Source of the DNA: Aureibaculum algae
GTDB lineage: Bacteria > Bacteroidota > Bacteroidia > Flavobacteriales > Flavobacteriaceae
NCBI RefSeq assembly: GCF_006065315.1
Contig: NZ_CP040749.1
Location: 2,060,501 to 2,124,500, forward strand
Reading direction: 5' to 3'
Length of the DNA stretch: 64,000 nt
The translations under genes and the position numbers were made by a program. Positions 1 to 7,410 of the stretch are shown one piece after another; position 1 is the first letter of the stretch; every line of letters begins with the position of its first letter. The notes beneath the pieces are model-generated. The model was not told the DNA's origin and searched no databases. It was given only the letters and a program-made list of their open reading frames with translations.

Positions 1-322
1 ATGAGTATTTAGAAATTACTCCAAAGAGCTTACGTATGCGTAAAATTACTTTTAAAGCGTAATTTCTATACTATAGATAAAACAATGATGTTAACCGTAA
101 GGTTACTCATGTATAATTAAGTATTGTTTTTGTTGTGAATATTCATGGCAAAAGCAATACTTTTTTTTGTTTTGCACGATACTAATAAGATCCTTCAAAT
201 TTTTATGTTACCTATTATGGAGTGTTCTGAAAAGGAATTCATTCACTAAAAGTTTTTCATTATATGATGAATATCATTTTTTTAAGATAAGAGAAAAGTT
301 AGTTTTGATAAAGACTTAAAAT
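1..322. other. Upstream intergenic stretch, no gene seen
   Basis: No convincing coding frame covers this AT-rich stretch; any gene before it ended outside the window. A small inverted repeat AAATTAC / GTAATTT lies at 43-49 and 59-65 without a clear T-tract. The last 25 bases hold a candidate -7 promoter box for the cytochrome gene that follows. Confidence 0.6.
300..307 (+). promoter_or_regulatory. Candidate -7 promoter box (TAGTTTTG)
   Basis: TAGTTTTG fits the Bacteroidota housekeeping -7 consensus TAnnTTTG and ends 15 bases before the ATG at 323. No clear TTG -33 element is visible at the expected distance, so this is only a partial match. Confidence 0.3.
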
Positions 323-811
323 ATGAAAAATCCAATTTTATTCACTTTATTATTATTTGCGTTGGTTAGCTGTAATAATGAGAAAAAATCATCAACACAA
401 GCTACACTTTCTAATACGAAGACCGCAGAACAACAAGAAGAAGCCTATACCTTGTTTAAAAACACGTGTTATGCTTGCCATAGTATTACCAGTAAATCTC
501 ATGATGAAATTATCGCACCTCCAATGATTGCGGTAAAGAAAAGATACTTAATGGCTAATCCGCAAAAAGAAGATTTTGTAAATGCTATTGTTAATTTCTC
601 TAAAGAGCCAACTGAGCAAAAAGCGTTAATGTTTGGTGCGGTGCAACAATTTAAGGTAATGACAAATCTTAATTATAAAGAGGAAGACTTAAAAAAAATA
701 GCAACTTATATTTATGAAAATGATATTGAAAAACCAGTTTGGTTTGATGCTCATTTTAATGAACAACGTGGTGGTAGAATGGGAGCAGGAAGACAAGGGA
801 ATAACAATTAG
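323..811 (+). CDS. Monoheme cytochrome c-like lipoprotein
   Basis: A 162-residue exported lipoprotein: signal peptide with lipobox LVSC (Cys17), then a low-complexity linker, then one c-type heme motif CYACH (Cys49, Cys52, His53). Met113, after a helical stretch, is a candidate sixth heme ligand. The size and single CxxCH suit a small class I-type cytochrome that carries electrons in the periplasm, anchored to a membrane. The acidic surface-export signature after the lipid Cys is missing (CNNEKK), so a periplasm-facing position is likelier than the cell surface. The C-terminal tail is Gly/Arg/Asn-rich. It stands alone, with no oxidase or dehydrogenase beside it, so its partner is unknown. Confidence 0.85.
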   Translation: MKNPILFTLLLFALVSCNNEKKSSTQATLSNTKTAEQQEEAYTLFKNTCYACHSITSKSHDEIIAPPMIAVKKRYLMANPQKEDFVNAIVNFSKEPTEQKALMFGAVQQFKVMTNLNYKEEDLKKIATYIYENDIEKPVWFDAHFNEQRGGRMGAGRQGNNN

Positions 812-949
812 TTTTTAATATTAGAATGTCGTACTTTCTTATATAAACAGCAGATTTATGAGCTGTCTTTATAATTTTTTGTTAAATGTAGTTTACTTAT
901 ATGTATTTTAGAAAATAGATGTAAATTGCAGGCTCAAAAAAAATAACAG

Positions 950-1813
950 ATGAAATTGAAATTTAACGCTATATTTTACATTTTTATATTAGGATTAGTA
1001 CTGGTTTCTTGTAAAAAGGACGACGATGACGATACAATACCACATGACCCTGAAGCACAGGCCTTAATAGATGATGATTTATTAGTAGATTATTTACAAA
1101 CACATTATTATATTCCACCTACAACAGATGAATCTTTTGGTGTTATTGATACAATACTAAACGGAGAAGCTTCTTTATATTCAATGGTGCAAACCGAAAA
1201 TATAACTTATAATGAAATTAACTATAAGTTGTATTATCTTATAAGCCAAGATGGAGTTGTTGAAGTACACCCGAGTAAAACGGATCGTGTACTTGTAAAA
1301 TACAGTGGTTTTGACTTGGATAGTACAAATTTTGACAAGTCAACTAGATTTAGCTGGTTTGGTTTATCTAATACAGTGCCTGGTTGGGGGTATGGAATTC
1401 CTTTATTTAAAGGAGGAACAGAGGATACTCAAGATGATGAGCCTTTAAGTTTTAAAGATACAGGAAAAGGTGTTCTATTTATTCCTTCAGGATTGGGTTA
1501 TGCGGAGTTTGGATCTGGGGCAATTGCGGCTAATGAATCCTTAATTTTTCATGTTGAGTTAGCGTTGTTTGAAAGAACAGATACAGATGAAGATGGTATA
1601 TATGATTTATACGAAGACTTAAATGGTAATAATGATTATATAGATGATGATACAGATGAGGATGCTATACCTAATTATGGAGATACAGATGACGATGGTG
1701 ACGGTATTTTAACTATTGATGAGAATGCTGATCCTAATGGAGATGGTAACCCAGTAGATGCTCTTGATTCAGATGGAGACGGTACAAAAGATTATTTGGA
1801 TTCTGATAGCTAA
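950..1813 (+). CDS. FKBP-type peptidyl-prolyl isomerase lipoprotein with Asp-rich (TSP3-like) tail
   Basis: A 287-residue lipoprotein. The lipobox Cys21 is followed at once by KKDDDDD, a textbook Bacteroidota lipoprotein export signal, so surface display is likely. Residues about 100-210 look like an FKBP fold: VLVKYSGF, the VPGWGYGIPLF segment, GVLFIPSGLGYAEFG and the closing strand LIFHVELALF. The proline isomerase active site is therefore probably present, but not every residue was checked. Residues about 215-287 are repeated D-x-D-x-D-G calcium-binding motifs (DTDEDGIYD, DTDDDGDGI, DSDGDGTKD) like thrombospondin type 3 repeats. It has its own promoter region and ends at a strong terminator. 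Related flavobacterial proteins include GldI, but this one has no gliding genes beside it. Confidence 0.8.
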   Translation: MKLKFNAIFYIFILGLVLVSCKKDDDDDTIPHDPEAQALIDDDLLVDYLQTHYYIPPTTDESFGVIDTILNGEASLYSMVQTENITYNEINYKLYYLISQDGVVEVHPSKTDRVLVKYSGFDLDSTNFDKSTRFSWFGLSNTVPGWGYGIPLFKGGTEDTQDDEPLSFKDTGKGVLFIPSGLGYAEFGSGAIAANESLIFHVELALFERTDTDEDGIYDLYEDLNGNNDYIDDDTDEDAIPNYGDTDDDGDGILTIDENADPNGDGNPVDALDSDGDGTKDYLDSDS

Positions 1814-1881
1814 AAATTAGTATTCAGGTGGCAGTAACAGTCGGCAGTATTTTAAGTTTTATACTCAATTAAGACAACAAC

Positions 1882-1918
1882 AAAAAAGCACCAAATTCAT
1901 CGAATTTGGTGCTTTTTT
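1882..1918. terminator. Bidirectional intrinsic terminator
   Basis: A perfect 17-bp inverted repeat (1882-1898 with 1902-1918) around a 3-base ATC loop, with A-tract and T-tract at the ends. It sits between two convergent genes and can stop transcription from both sides. Confidence 0.9.
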
Positions 1919-1960
1919 ACATATTATTGATTTACTGAAGCGTATTACGGCTACTGTAAA

Positions 1961-2605
1961 TTACCTTCTATTATCATTAAATCGATAAGAAAGACCAAAT
2001 ATAATTTGATTGGGTCTATTGTCAACTTCAATACCAGTGTTTAGAATACCATTATCTAAATCACCTTTTAAATCGTTTGAAAATCCTTTTTCCCAACGTA
2101 CATCAAGACCAAATCTTCCAAGTTCTAGTCCTGTTCCAATTTGAAGTCCAACACTAAAATCGTTGGTTGTAATATTTTCAAATTCACTTTGACTAAAGTC
2201 AGATTTTGTAATGTACTGAATTGATGGGCCAACAAAAACATGTACGGGACCAATAATTTTAGTACCCAATAAAATAGGAATGTCTATTTTTTTGGTTTTA
2301 AAATCGGTATTCACATTTTCATCGGGATTGCTATACGAGTTATTTAACTGTGTATAATTAATCTCTGGACGTAAATACAATCCTAAAAAATGAATACGCG
2401 ACCATAAGCCAAGATGGAATCCAGCTTTGTTATCAGCTCCTGAAATTAAATTTTCGGCATTGCTACCGACTTCAGAAACGACTTCATAGAGATCGCCACC
2501 AAAATTGTAATTGAGTCCGCCTTTTAATCCGAAATCAATTTTCTGTGCAAATACTAAACTTGAGGTTAAGGTAAGGGTTAGTAGTGTTAATACTAATTTT
2601 CTCAT
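1961..2605 (-). CDS. PorT-like outer-membrane beta-barrel protein
   Basis: A 214-residue protein with a cleavable signal peptide ending SSLVFAQ, followed by alternating beta-strand patterns with Gly and aromatic residues (FGLKGGLNYNFGG, FHLGLWSR, LYLRPEINYTQ, FVGPSIQYI, FSVGLQIGTGLE) and a final strand IIFGLSYRFN. This is typical of the eight-stranded outer-membrane beta-barrel domain (PorT family) that is common in Bacteroidota. Family members are mostly of unknown function; the T9SS PorT protein is only one branch and there is no reason to assign that role here. It is a single gene transcribed toward the shared terminator. Confidence 0.8.
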   Translation of the reverse strand: MRKLVLTLLTLTLTSSLVFAQKIDFGLKGGLNYNFGGDLYEVVSEVGSNAENLISGADNKAGFHLGLWSRIHFLGLYLRPEINYTQLNNSYSNPDENVNTDFKTKKIDIPILLGTKIIGPVHVFVGPSIQYITKSDFSQSEFENITTNDFSVGLQIGTGLELGRFGLDVRWEKGFSNDLKGDLDNGILNTGIEVDNRPNQIIFGLSYRFNDNRR

Positions 2606-2966
2606 AATAATTAATTTTAGTTAAATGTATTCATAGAACTCATCATAACTTTTTCTATTTCCTAAAAAATAACTGAAATTTGTCCATATTTTGTTACTTT
2701 TCTCGTATGTAGCGATGCTATATCCTATAAAAAGTGCCTCATCTGGTTAAATTTCAACTTATTTTCGGTTAAAAACAATAAGTCAAGATAAGTTCTTTAC
2801 TAAAACGCAAAATTCGAGCCAATATGCAGAATGTTGATAACTCCTAAATGTTAAAATTATTGTACACTAGTAAAATTCCCCATAAAAAAAGGTAGTAACG
2901 CGTTTCGAAACGTTCAAATAAAATAAAATAATTAACTAATCGAATACGAATTACAACTTTTTAGAC
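2606..2966. other. 361-base gene-free stretch with a 12-bp palindrome
   Basis: No coding frame found. It must hold the promoter of the barrel gene at 1961-2605. CGTTTCGAAACG at 2901-2912 is a perfect palindrome in otherwise AT-rich DNA, near the end of the smpB-ubiA-maf operon. No T-tract follows it directly, so it is not a typical terminator. Confidence 0.5.
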
Positions 2967-3548
2967 TTATAATTTCATCATTTCTGTGTAAAACTTATGG
3001 ATGGGAAACCCCATAACATTATAAAAACTTCCTTCTATTTTTTCTACCGCAACATAGCCTAACCATTCTTGGATACCATAGGCTCCAGCCTTATCAAAGG
3101 GTTTGTAATTATCGATATAAAAATCGATTTCCTCATCAGTCAATTTTTTAAAATGAACCGTCGTGGTATCACTTATAATTGTTTTTTTACTATTTGTTTT
3201 TAAACAAATAGAGCTGATAGCTTCATGTTGTTTTTCAGATAATAAATTCAGCATTTCTCTAGCCTCCTCTGAATTCTTAGGCTTCCCTAACACCTTTCCA
3301 GAAACTCTTACTAAGGTATCTGCCGTTATTAGAATGTCATTTTCTTCTAATGTGCCATCATAAGCATCGGCTTTTAATTCAGCCAAATAACTGGTAATTT
3401 CATTTCCATGTAAATATTTAGGATAATCTTCATCAACATCAATAGAAACGGTGGTAAATGGGATTCTTAAATCTCTAAGAAATTGTTTTCTTCTCGAGGA
3501 TTGAGATCCTAATAAGATATTGTAATTTTTTAATTTATCGGTCAGCAT
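2967..3548 (-). CDS. maf: Maf-like nucleoside triphosphate pyrophosphatase
   Basis: At 193 residues it is close to the usual Maf length. It carries the N-terminal LLGSQSSRRKQFL loop that binds phosphate, ITADTLV with the catalytic Asp, GKVLGKPKN, and KAGAYGIQEW near the end. Maf proteins hydrolyse non-canonical or surplus NTPs to NMP and pyrophosphate; the GAYGIQ type is usually dTTP/UTP pyrophosphatase (YhdE-like). It is cytoplasmic. The start overlaps the end of the prenyltransferase gene by 14 bases, so the two are translationally coupled in an smpB-ubiA-maf operon. Confidence 0.92.
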   Translation of the reverse strand: MLTDKLKNYNILLGSQSSRRKQFLRDLRIPFTTVSIDVDEDYPKYLHGNEITSYLAELKADAYDGTLEENDILITADTLVRVSGKVLGKPKNSEEAREMLNLLSEKQHEAISSICLKTNSKKTIISDTTTVHFKKLTDEEIDFYIDNYKPFDKAGAYGIQEWLGYVAVEKIEGSFYNVMGFPIHKFYTEMMKL

Positions 3549-4467
3549 AATAAATAGTTAAGGAGAGAATTACTATAGAAAAAATTCCTAATAGCATAAT
3601 TAATTTTAATAGTCTACTTGCTCTAATATAGTCTTTTTTAGACTTAGCATATAATATTTTTGTCATAAAATAGAGCAGAGGCATAAGTACTACAATTAGC
3701 ATATAGGCCAAAACAAACGGTACATTAGAAAAGCTATTAAAACTATAGAATGTAATTATGATTAAAGGAAAAAAACTGAGGGCAAAAATGACAGTATTGG
3801 CTCTTTTCCTACCTAAAATAATAGGTAGTGTTTTCATGTTCATGTATTTGTCACCATTTACATCTTCTGCATCCTTTACCATTTCGCGTAACAGCATAAA
3901 TATAAAAGCAAAAACAGCATAATCTATCAATACTCTAAAAGCATAATACTGGTTGATATCGTTTTCTTCAGTAACCATTGGGATGATGTCAAAAACGCCA
4001 ACAATTAGGATACTCATGGAAACTAATAATGAAACAATTACATTACCAATTATAGGTCTTTTTTTTAAGTCTGAGTTATATACTTTTAATAATAATATGG
4101 TAATTACAAAAATGGCTACAAAAGAAAGTTTATCAACAGTGTGAGCCACATATAAGCCACACAACAGTCCTAAGCTGTTAAATATGTTATAGAGAAAGTT
4201 TGCTTGTTTTTTACTTATTTTTCGACTTACTAAAACTTTGGTAGGTTTGTTAATTTTGTCGGCTTCAACATCATAAATATCATTCATAATATAACCCGCA
4301 GCTGCAATTATAAGTGTAGTAAAAACTAATATTGCAAAAGTAAAATTGGATAATGCTGTATCAACTGAAAAGGAGGGGAAATAAACATACTTAAATAGAA
4401 TTTGAATAAGAGCTATCATAACCAAGTTCTTCCACCGAACAAGTTGAAAAAAAGAGCTCAATGTCAT
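3535..4467 (-). CDS. UbiA-family prenyltransferase, geranylgeranylglycerol-phosphate geranylgeranyltransferase-like
   Basis: A 310-residue integral membrane protein with about eight or nine hydrophobic helices. Both Asp-rich motifs of the UbiA superfamily are present: NDIYDVEADKINKP in the first cytoplasmic loop and KDAEDVNGD in the second. The D-x-E-D-x-x-G-D form of the second motif is that of archaeal digeranylgeranylglyceryl phosphate synthase rather than UbiA or MenA. The likely reaction is transfer of a polyprenyl chain to a lipid or glycerol-phosphate acceptor; the true substrate in Flavobacteria is not settled. Its ATG overlaps the smpB stop (ATGA), and its end overlaps maf. Confidence 0.85.
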   Translation of the reverse strand: MTLSSFFQLVRWKNLVMIALIQILFKYVYFPSFSVDTALSNFTFAILVFTTLIIAAAGYIMNDIYDVEADKINKPTKVLVSRKISKKQANFLYNIFNSLGLLCGLYVAHTVDKLSFVAIFVITILLLKVYNSDLKKRPIIGNVIVSLLVSMSILIVGVFDIIPMVTEENDINQYYAFRVLIDYAVFAFIFMLLREMVKDAEDVNGDKYMNMKTLPIILGRKRANTVIFALSFFPLIIITFYSFNSFSNVPFVLAYMLIVVLMPLLYFMTKILYAKSKKDYIRASRLLKLIMLLGIFSIVILSLTIYYADR

Positions 4468-4922
4468 TTATAGATTTTTTTTATCCTATCTAAATTTCTT
4501 TTACTGTCTCTATCCTTTAAAGTTTCTCGTTTGTCATAGAGTTTTTTACCCTTTGCCAATCCTATTTCTAGCTTTGCCCAACCTTTATCCGTTAGAAATA
4601 ATTTCAGTGGGATGATGGTAAGTCCAACATTCTGTACTTCTTTTTGAAGTTTTTTTAATTCACGCTTATTAAGAAGTAAACGTCGTTCACTTTTGGGTTT
4701 ATGATTGTATATATTTCCATTAATGTATTCTTCAATGAACATATTAATAGCGAAAAGTTCACCTTTATCATTAAACTCACAAAAGCTCTCCGTAATACGA
4801 GCTTTACTAGCTCTAATTGATTTTATTTCAGTACCCGTTAGTTGAATTCCGGCCACGTACGTGTCTAAAATTTCATACTCAAAACGAGCCTTTTTGTTCC
4901 TTATGTTAATCTTTGGTTGCAT
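4464..4922 (-). CDS. smpB: SsrA-binding protein SmpB
   Basis: At 152 residues it has the standard SmpB length. The core signatures are present: NKKARFEYEI, GIQLTGTEIKSIR, FNDKGELFAIN, NHKPKSERRLLLNK, and the basic C-terminal tail KLYDKRETLKDRDSKR that enters the mRNA channel. It binds tmRNA and delivers it to stalled ribosomes for trans-translation. It is the first gene of a three-gene operon with a 4-base overlap to the prenyltransferase. The tmRNA gene (ssrA) itself is not in this window. Confidence 0.97.
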   Translation of the reverse strand: MQPKINIRNKKARFEYEILDTYVAGIQLTGTEIKSIRASKARITESFCEFNDKGELFAINMFIEEYINGNIYNHKPKSERRLLLNKRELKKLQKEVQNVGLTIIPLKLFLTDKGWAKLEIGLAKGKKLYDKRETLKDRDSKRNLDRIKKIYK

Positions 4923-5089
4923 TACTACAAAATTAACTAAAATTGGAAGATTAAAAAGATTAAAGCTTTAAAATAATTATTGGCATGGGAATAAGATTCT
5001 AATTTTTTAAAAAATAATTAAATTATTCTGGAATAATAGCTAACTCTTTTTTTCCTGTATTTAAATTATTCTAAATATTAACCTTATGT

Positions 5090-5332
5090 TTACTTTGAAA
5101 AGGTAGTCTTATATAGACCATAACAAGTAATAATGCCCCAAACAAAATTGATGAAAACGACAGCCCAAGCAGAATAATATAACCCATTGATTACAAACAA
5201 TACACTACCTATTATATTATACCAATGAAAAATTTTCTGAGTAGCCTGCCATTTTCCTTGTATGAGCATAAAATAAGACCATAAAAAACAAAAGGTACCT
5301 AACCAACCTAAGGATTCAAAGAATACTTTCAT
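5090..5332 (-). CDS. Small membrane protein, CBU_0592-like family
   Basis: An 80-residue protein with three hydrophobic segments: LGWLGTFCFLWSYFML, IIGSVLFVINGLYY and WAVVFINFVWGIITCYGL. The pattern G-W-x-G, a central NxxG-type turn, then A-W-x-x-x-x-x-N-x-x-W-x-x-I fits the small CBU_0592-like membrane family of unknown function. Its ATG overlaps the end of the upstream TetR gene by 4 bases, so it is co-transcribed with and perhaps controlled by that regulator. No transport motif is visible. Confidence 0.7.
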   Translation of the reverse strand: MKVFFESLGWLGTFCFLWSYFMLIQGKWQATQKIFHWYNIIGSVLFVINGLYYSAWAVVFINFVWGIITCYGLYKTTFSK

Positions 5333-5934
5333 TCGTTAGTATATTTAAAAAGACTTAAGCAGTGCTTAATATAAATAGTTAGTTGTTTTTGATGAGCTTC
5401 ATTATTTAAGTCGAACATTCCCATATAATAATAGGACCCATCGATGAGGGCAAAGATTATTTCCGAAAGATTTTTTATATCATTATTATATATAACCTTA
5501 TTGTCGTAAGCTTCTATTAGCTTTGAATTTAATACACTATGTAATTGTAATAAATAGTGTTTAAAACTGTCGTTAAATGCTTTATTTCTATATATTAAGG
5601 CATAGCAACTATAAAAGACTCCATCGTCAAAATATTGGTTCCATTTTCTAGAAAATAAATTATTAATGAGACTTTCTAAATCTGATTTACACTTTATAAT
5701 TTTGCTGTTGCTCGATGTCATTACATGTAGATGTTGATTTAAAATATATTCATTTAAACCAATTAGTAATTCATCTTTCGTATTAAAATAGTGCATCACA
5801 AGTCCATTACTTATTCCCATTGCATCAGCCACTTTTGCTATAGAGGCATTTTCCAATCCGTTCTTTTTAGCGACTAAATAGAAGGATTTAATAATTTCAA
5901 GTTTTCTAGTTTCACCTAATTTTTTTCTGCCCAT
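5329..5934 (-). CDS. TetR/AcrR-family transcriptional regulator
   Basis: A 201-residue repressor-type protein. The N-terminal three-helix DNA-binding domain is clear: TRKLEIIKSFYLVAKKNG, then the helix-turn-helix IAKVADAMGISNGLVMHYF (about residues 38-56) and the NTKDELL helix start. The C-terminal ligand-binding half is helical and not recognisable; the N-terminal half most resembles BetI-type TetR proteins. It is divergent from a phosphatase-SusC-SusD operon with 188 bases between the start codons. That gap holds three palindromic sites, so control of both the regulator and the operon is likely. It heads an operon with the small membrane protein that follows it. Confidence 0.9.
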   Translation of the reverse strand: MGRKKLGETRKLEIIKSFYLVAKKNGLENASIAKVADAMGISNGLVMHYFNTKDELLIGLNEYILNQHLHVMTSSNSKIIKCKSDLESLINNLFSRKWNQYFDDGVFYSCYALIYRNKAFNDSFKHYLLQLHSVLNSKLIEAYDNKVIYNNDIKNLSEIIFALIDGSYYYMGMFDLNNEAHQKQLTIYIKHCLSLFKYTNE

Positions 5935-5947
5935 GCCTATATATTTA

Positions 5948-5968
5948 TTTCAATAATAAGTATTGAAA
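5948..5968. promoter_or_regulatory. Inverted repeat just upstream of tetR, candidate operator
   Basis: TTTCAATA (5948-5955) and TATTGAAA (5961-5968) form perfect 8-bp arms around ATAAG. The site starts 13 bases before the tetR ATG, a position suited to autorepression. Its half-site differs from the two GTTCA-type sites further upstream. Confidence 0.45.
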
Positions 5969-6006
5969 TACAATGTTAATACTTTTTTTTAATACAAATA
6001 AATAAA

Positions 6007-6022
6007 CCGAACGTTCATTCAA
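6007..6022. promoter_or_regulatory. Candidate TetR operator, site 1
   Basis: CCGAACGTTCATTCAA contains the perfect palindrome GAACGTTC (6009-6016). It aligns without gaps to site 2 at 6066-6081, sharing GA..GTTCA.TCAA. The two-copy arrangement in a TetR divergon supports an operator role. This is inferred, not shown. Confidence 0.5.
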
Positions 6023-6065
6023 TTTATTTTAATGTTTTCATAACTTAAAGTTAAAGATTTATTAA

Positions 6066-6081
6066 TTGAGTGTTCAGTCAA
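6066..6081. promoter_or_regulatory. Candidate TetR operator, site 2
   Basis: TTGAGTGTTCAGTCAA is an interrupted palindrome (TTGAnTGnnCAnTCAA) matching site 1. It lies 41 bases before the phosphatase ATG at 6123, where a bound repressor would block the promoter of the phosphatase-SusC-SusD operon. A TTG here opens a frame into the gene, but that frame is better read as operator DNA. Confidence 0.5.
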
Positions 6082-6122
6082 TTAATTTTTATTTGTCATG
6101 TAACTATTTAACCAATTTAGCA

Positions 6123-7370
6123 ATGAAAAAAACAACACTATTGACATTTTTTATTTTTTTAAACTCTGTACCACAATTTATCTATTCACAAAATTCAGAT
6201 GCAACTAAGAAAAAAGTAATATTCGTAATTATAGATGGAATTTCGGCAGATCAATTAAAAGCCGCTAAAACACCCTATTTGGATAGTATAGGAACAATCG
6301 GAGGCTATAGTAATGCCTATGTGGGTGGTATAAAGGACACTTATGCAGAAACACCCACTATTTCGGCCGTTGGTTACAACAGTTTGCTTACAGGTACATG
6401 GGCAAATAAGCATAACGTATATGGCAATGGTATAAAAGAACCAAATTACAATTATCCTACAATTTTTAGACTGTTTAAAGATGAATATCCAAATGGCACC
6501 ACGGCAATATTTTCATCATGGTTAGATAACCGTACCAAGCTTGTTGGTGATGGACTAAAAGCTACCAATAATTTAAAGGTTGATTTTGCTTTTGATGGGT
6601 ATGAACATGACACCATTAATTACCCACACGATAAGCAACGCAATTTTATGAAATTAATTGACATTTCTGTTGCTGATAATACAGCTAAAACAATTGTAAA
6701 TAATGCACCTGATATTTCATGGGTTTATTTAGAGTACACAGATGATATGGGACACGGTTTTGGTGATGGTGATCGTTTTACTGCTGCTATAAACTTTGAA
6801 GATGAGCAAATTGGTAAAATTTGGAACGCCATTAAAATACGTCAAAAGCAATTTAATGAAGATTGGCTATTTATAATTACTACAGACCATGGAAGAAACA
6901 AAGAAAATGGGAAAGGACACGGTGGTCAAAGCGAACGCGAACGCAGTACTTGGATAGTTACTAATGCTTCAAACACCAATAGCTATTTTAAAAATAATAC
7001 AGTTTCAATTGTTGATATACTACCAACAGTAATTAATTTTTTAGGTATTGATGTTTCTCCTTCAATAAAAAGAGAATGGGATGGCGTTCCGCTAATCGGA
7101 ACAGTAGATGCTACTAACTTAAGAACTAAAATTGAAAACAAAAACTTAATTATTTCTTGGAATAGTTTGTCAACTACAGAGGCTAAGTTGTACCTAAGTG
7201 ACAGTAATCATTTTAAATCTGGAAAAACGGATAATTACAATCTTTTAAAATCAGTAAACACAAAAGACAGGATGGTGAAAATTCCTTTACGAAAATTACC
7301 TAAAGGGTTTTTCAAACTAACTCTAGAAACATCGAATACAATTTTAAACACCTGGATAACCAGAAACTAA
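6123..7370 (+). CDS. Secreted alkaline phosphatase-superfamily phosphodiesterase
   Basis: A 415-residue exported enzyme starting at the ATG at 6123, which gives a clean signal peptide (MKKTTLLTFFIFLNSV...YSQ). The frame stays open to a TTG at 6066, but the added residues do not form an export signal. Metal-site motifs of the type I phosphodiesterase/nucleotide pyrophosphatase fold are in order: VIFVIIDGI, TPTISAVGYNSLLTG with the Thr/Ser nucleophile region, YTDDMGHGFG, TTDHGR and GKGHGG. It hydrolyses phosphate esters or phosphodiesters in the periplasm or at the surface. It is the first gene of an operon with SusC and SusD (40-base gap). The link suggests that the imported molecule is a phosphorylated compound. 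Confidence 0.85.
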   Translation: MKKTTLLTFFIFLNSVPQFIYSQNSDATKKKVIFVIIDGISADQLKAAKTPYLDSIGTIGGYSNAYVGGIKDTYAETPTISAVGYNSLLTGTWANKHNVYGNGIKEPNYNYPTIFRLFKDEYPNGTTAIFSSWLDNRTKLVGDGLKATNNLKVDFAFDGYEHDTINYPHDKQRNFMKLIDISVADNTAKTIVNNAPDISWVYLEYTDDMGHGFGDGDRFTAAINFEDEQIGKIWNAIKIRQKQFNEDWLFIITTDHGRNKENGKGHGGQSERERSTWIVTNASNTNSYFKNNTVSIVDILPTVINFLGIDVSPSIKREWDGVPLIGTVDATNLRTKIENKNLIISWNSLSTTEAKLYLSDSNHFKSGKTDNYNLLKSVNTKDRMVKIPLRKLPKGFFKLTLETSNTILNTWITRN

Positions 7371-7410
7371 ACATATTTAATAAGAAAATAATCAAACCCA
7401 ATAATTAATT

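Noticed and set aside
1560..1813. Asp-rich coding stretches as DNA repeats or minisatellites
   Set aside because: The GAT/GAC repeats encode calcium-binding D-x-D-G motifs with varied codons; they are protein repeats, not simple DNA repeats.
5018..5072. Two TTAAATTATTCT repeats and an ATTATTC/GAATAAT palindrome before smpB
   Set aside because: All-AT words of this kind occur often by chance in this composition; the position upstream of smpB is not enough.
6066..6122. Longer N-terminus for the phosphatase from a TTG
   Set aside because: The added residues destroy the signal peptide and the TTG lies in a TetR operator-like site; the ATG at 6123 is preferred.
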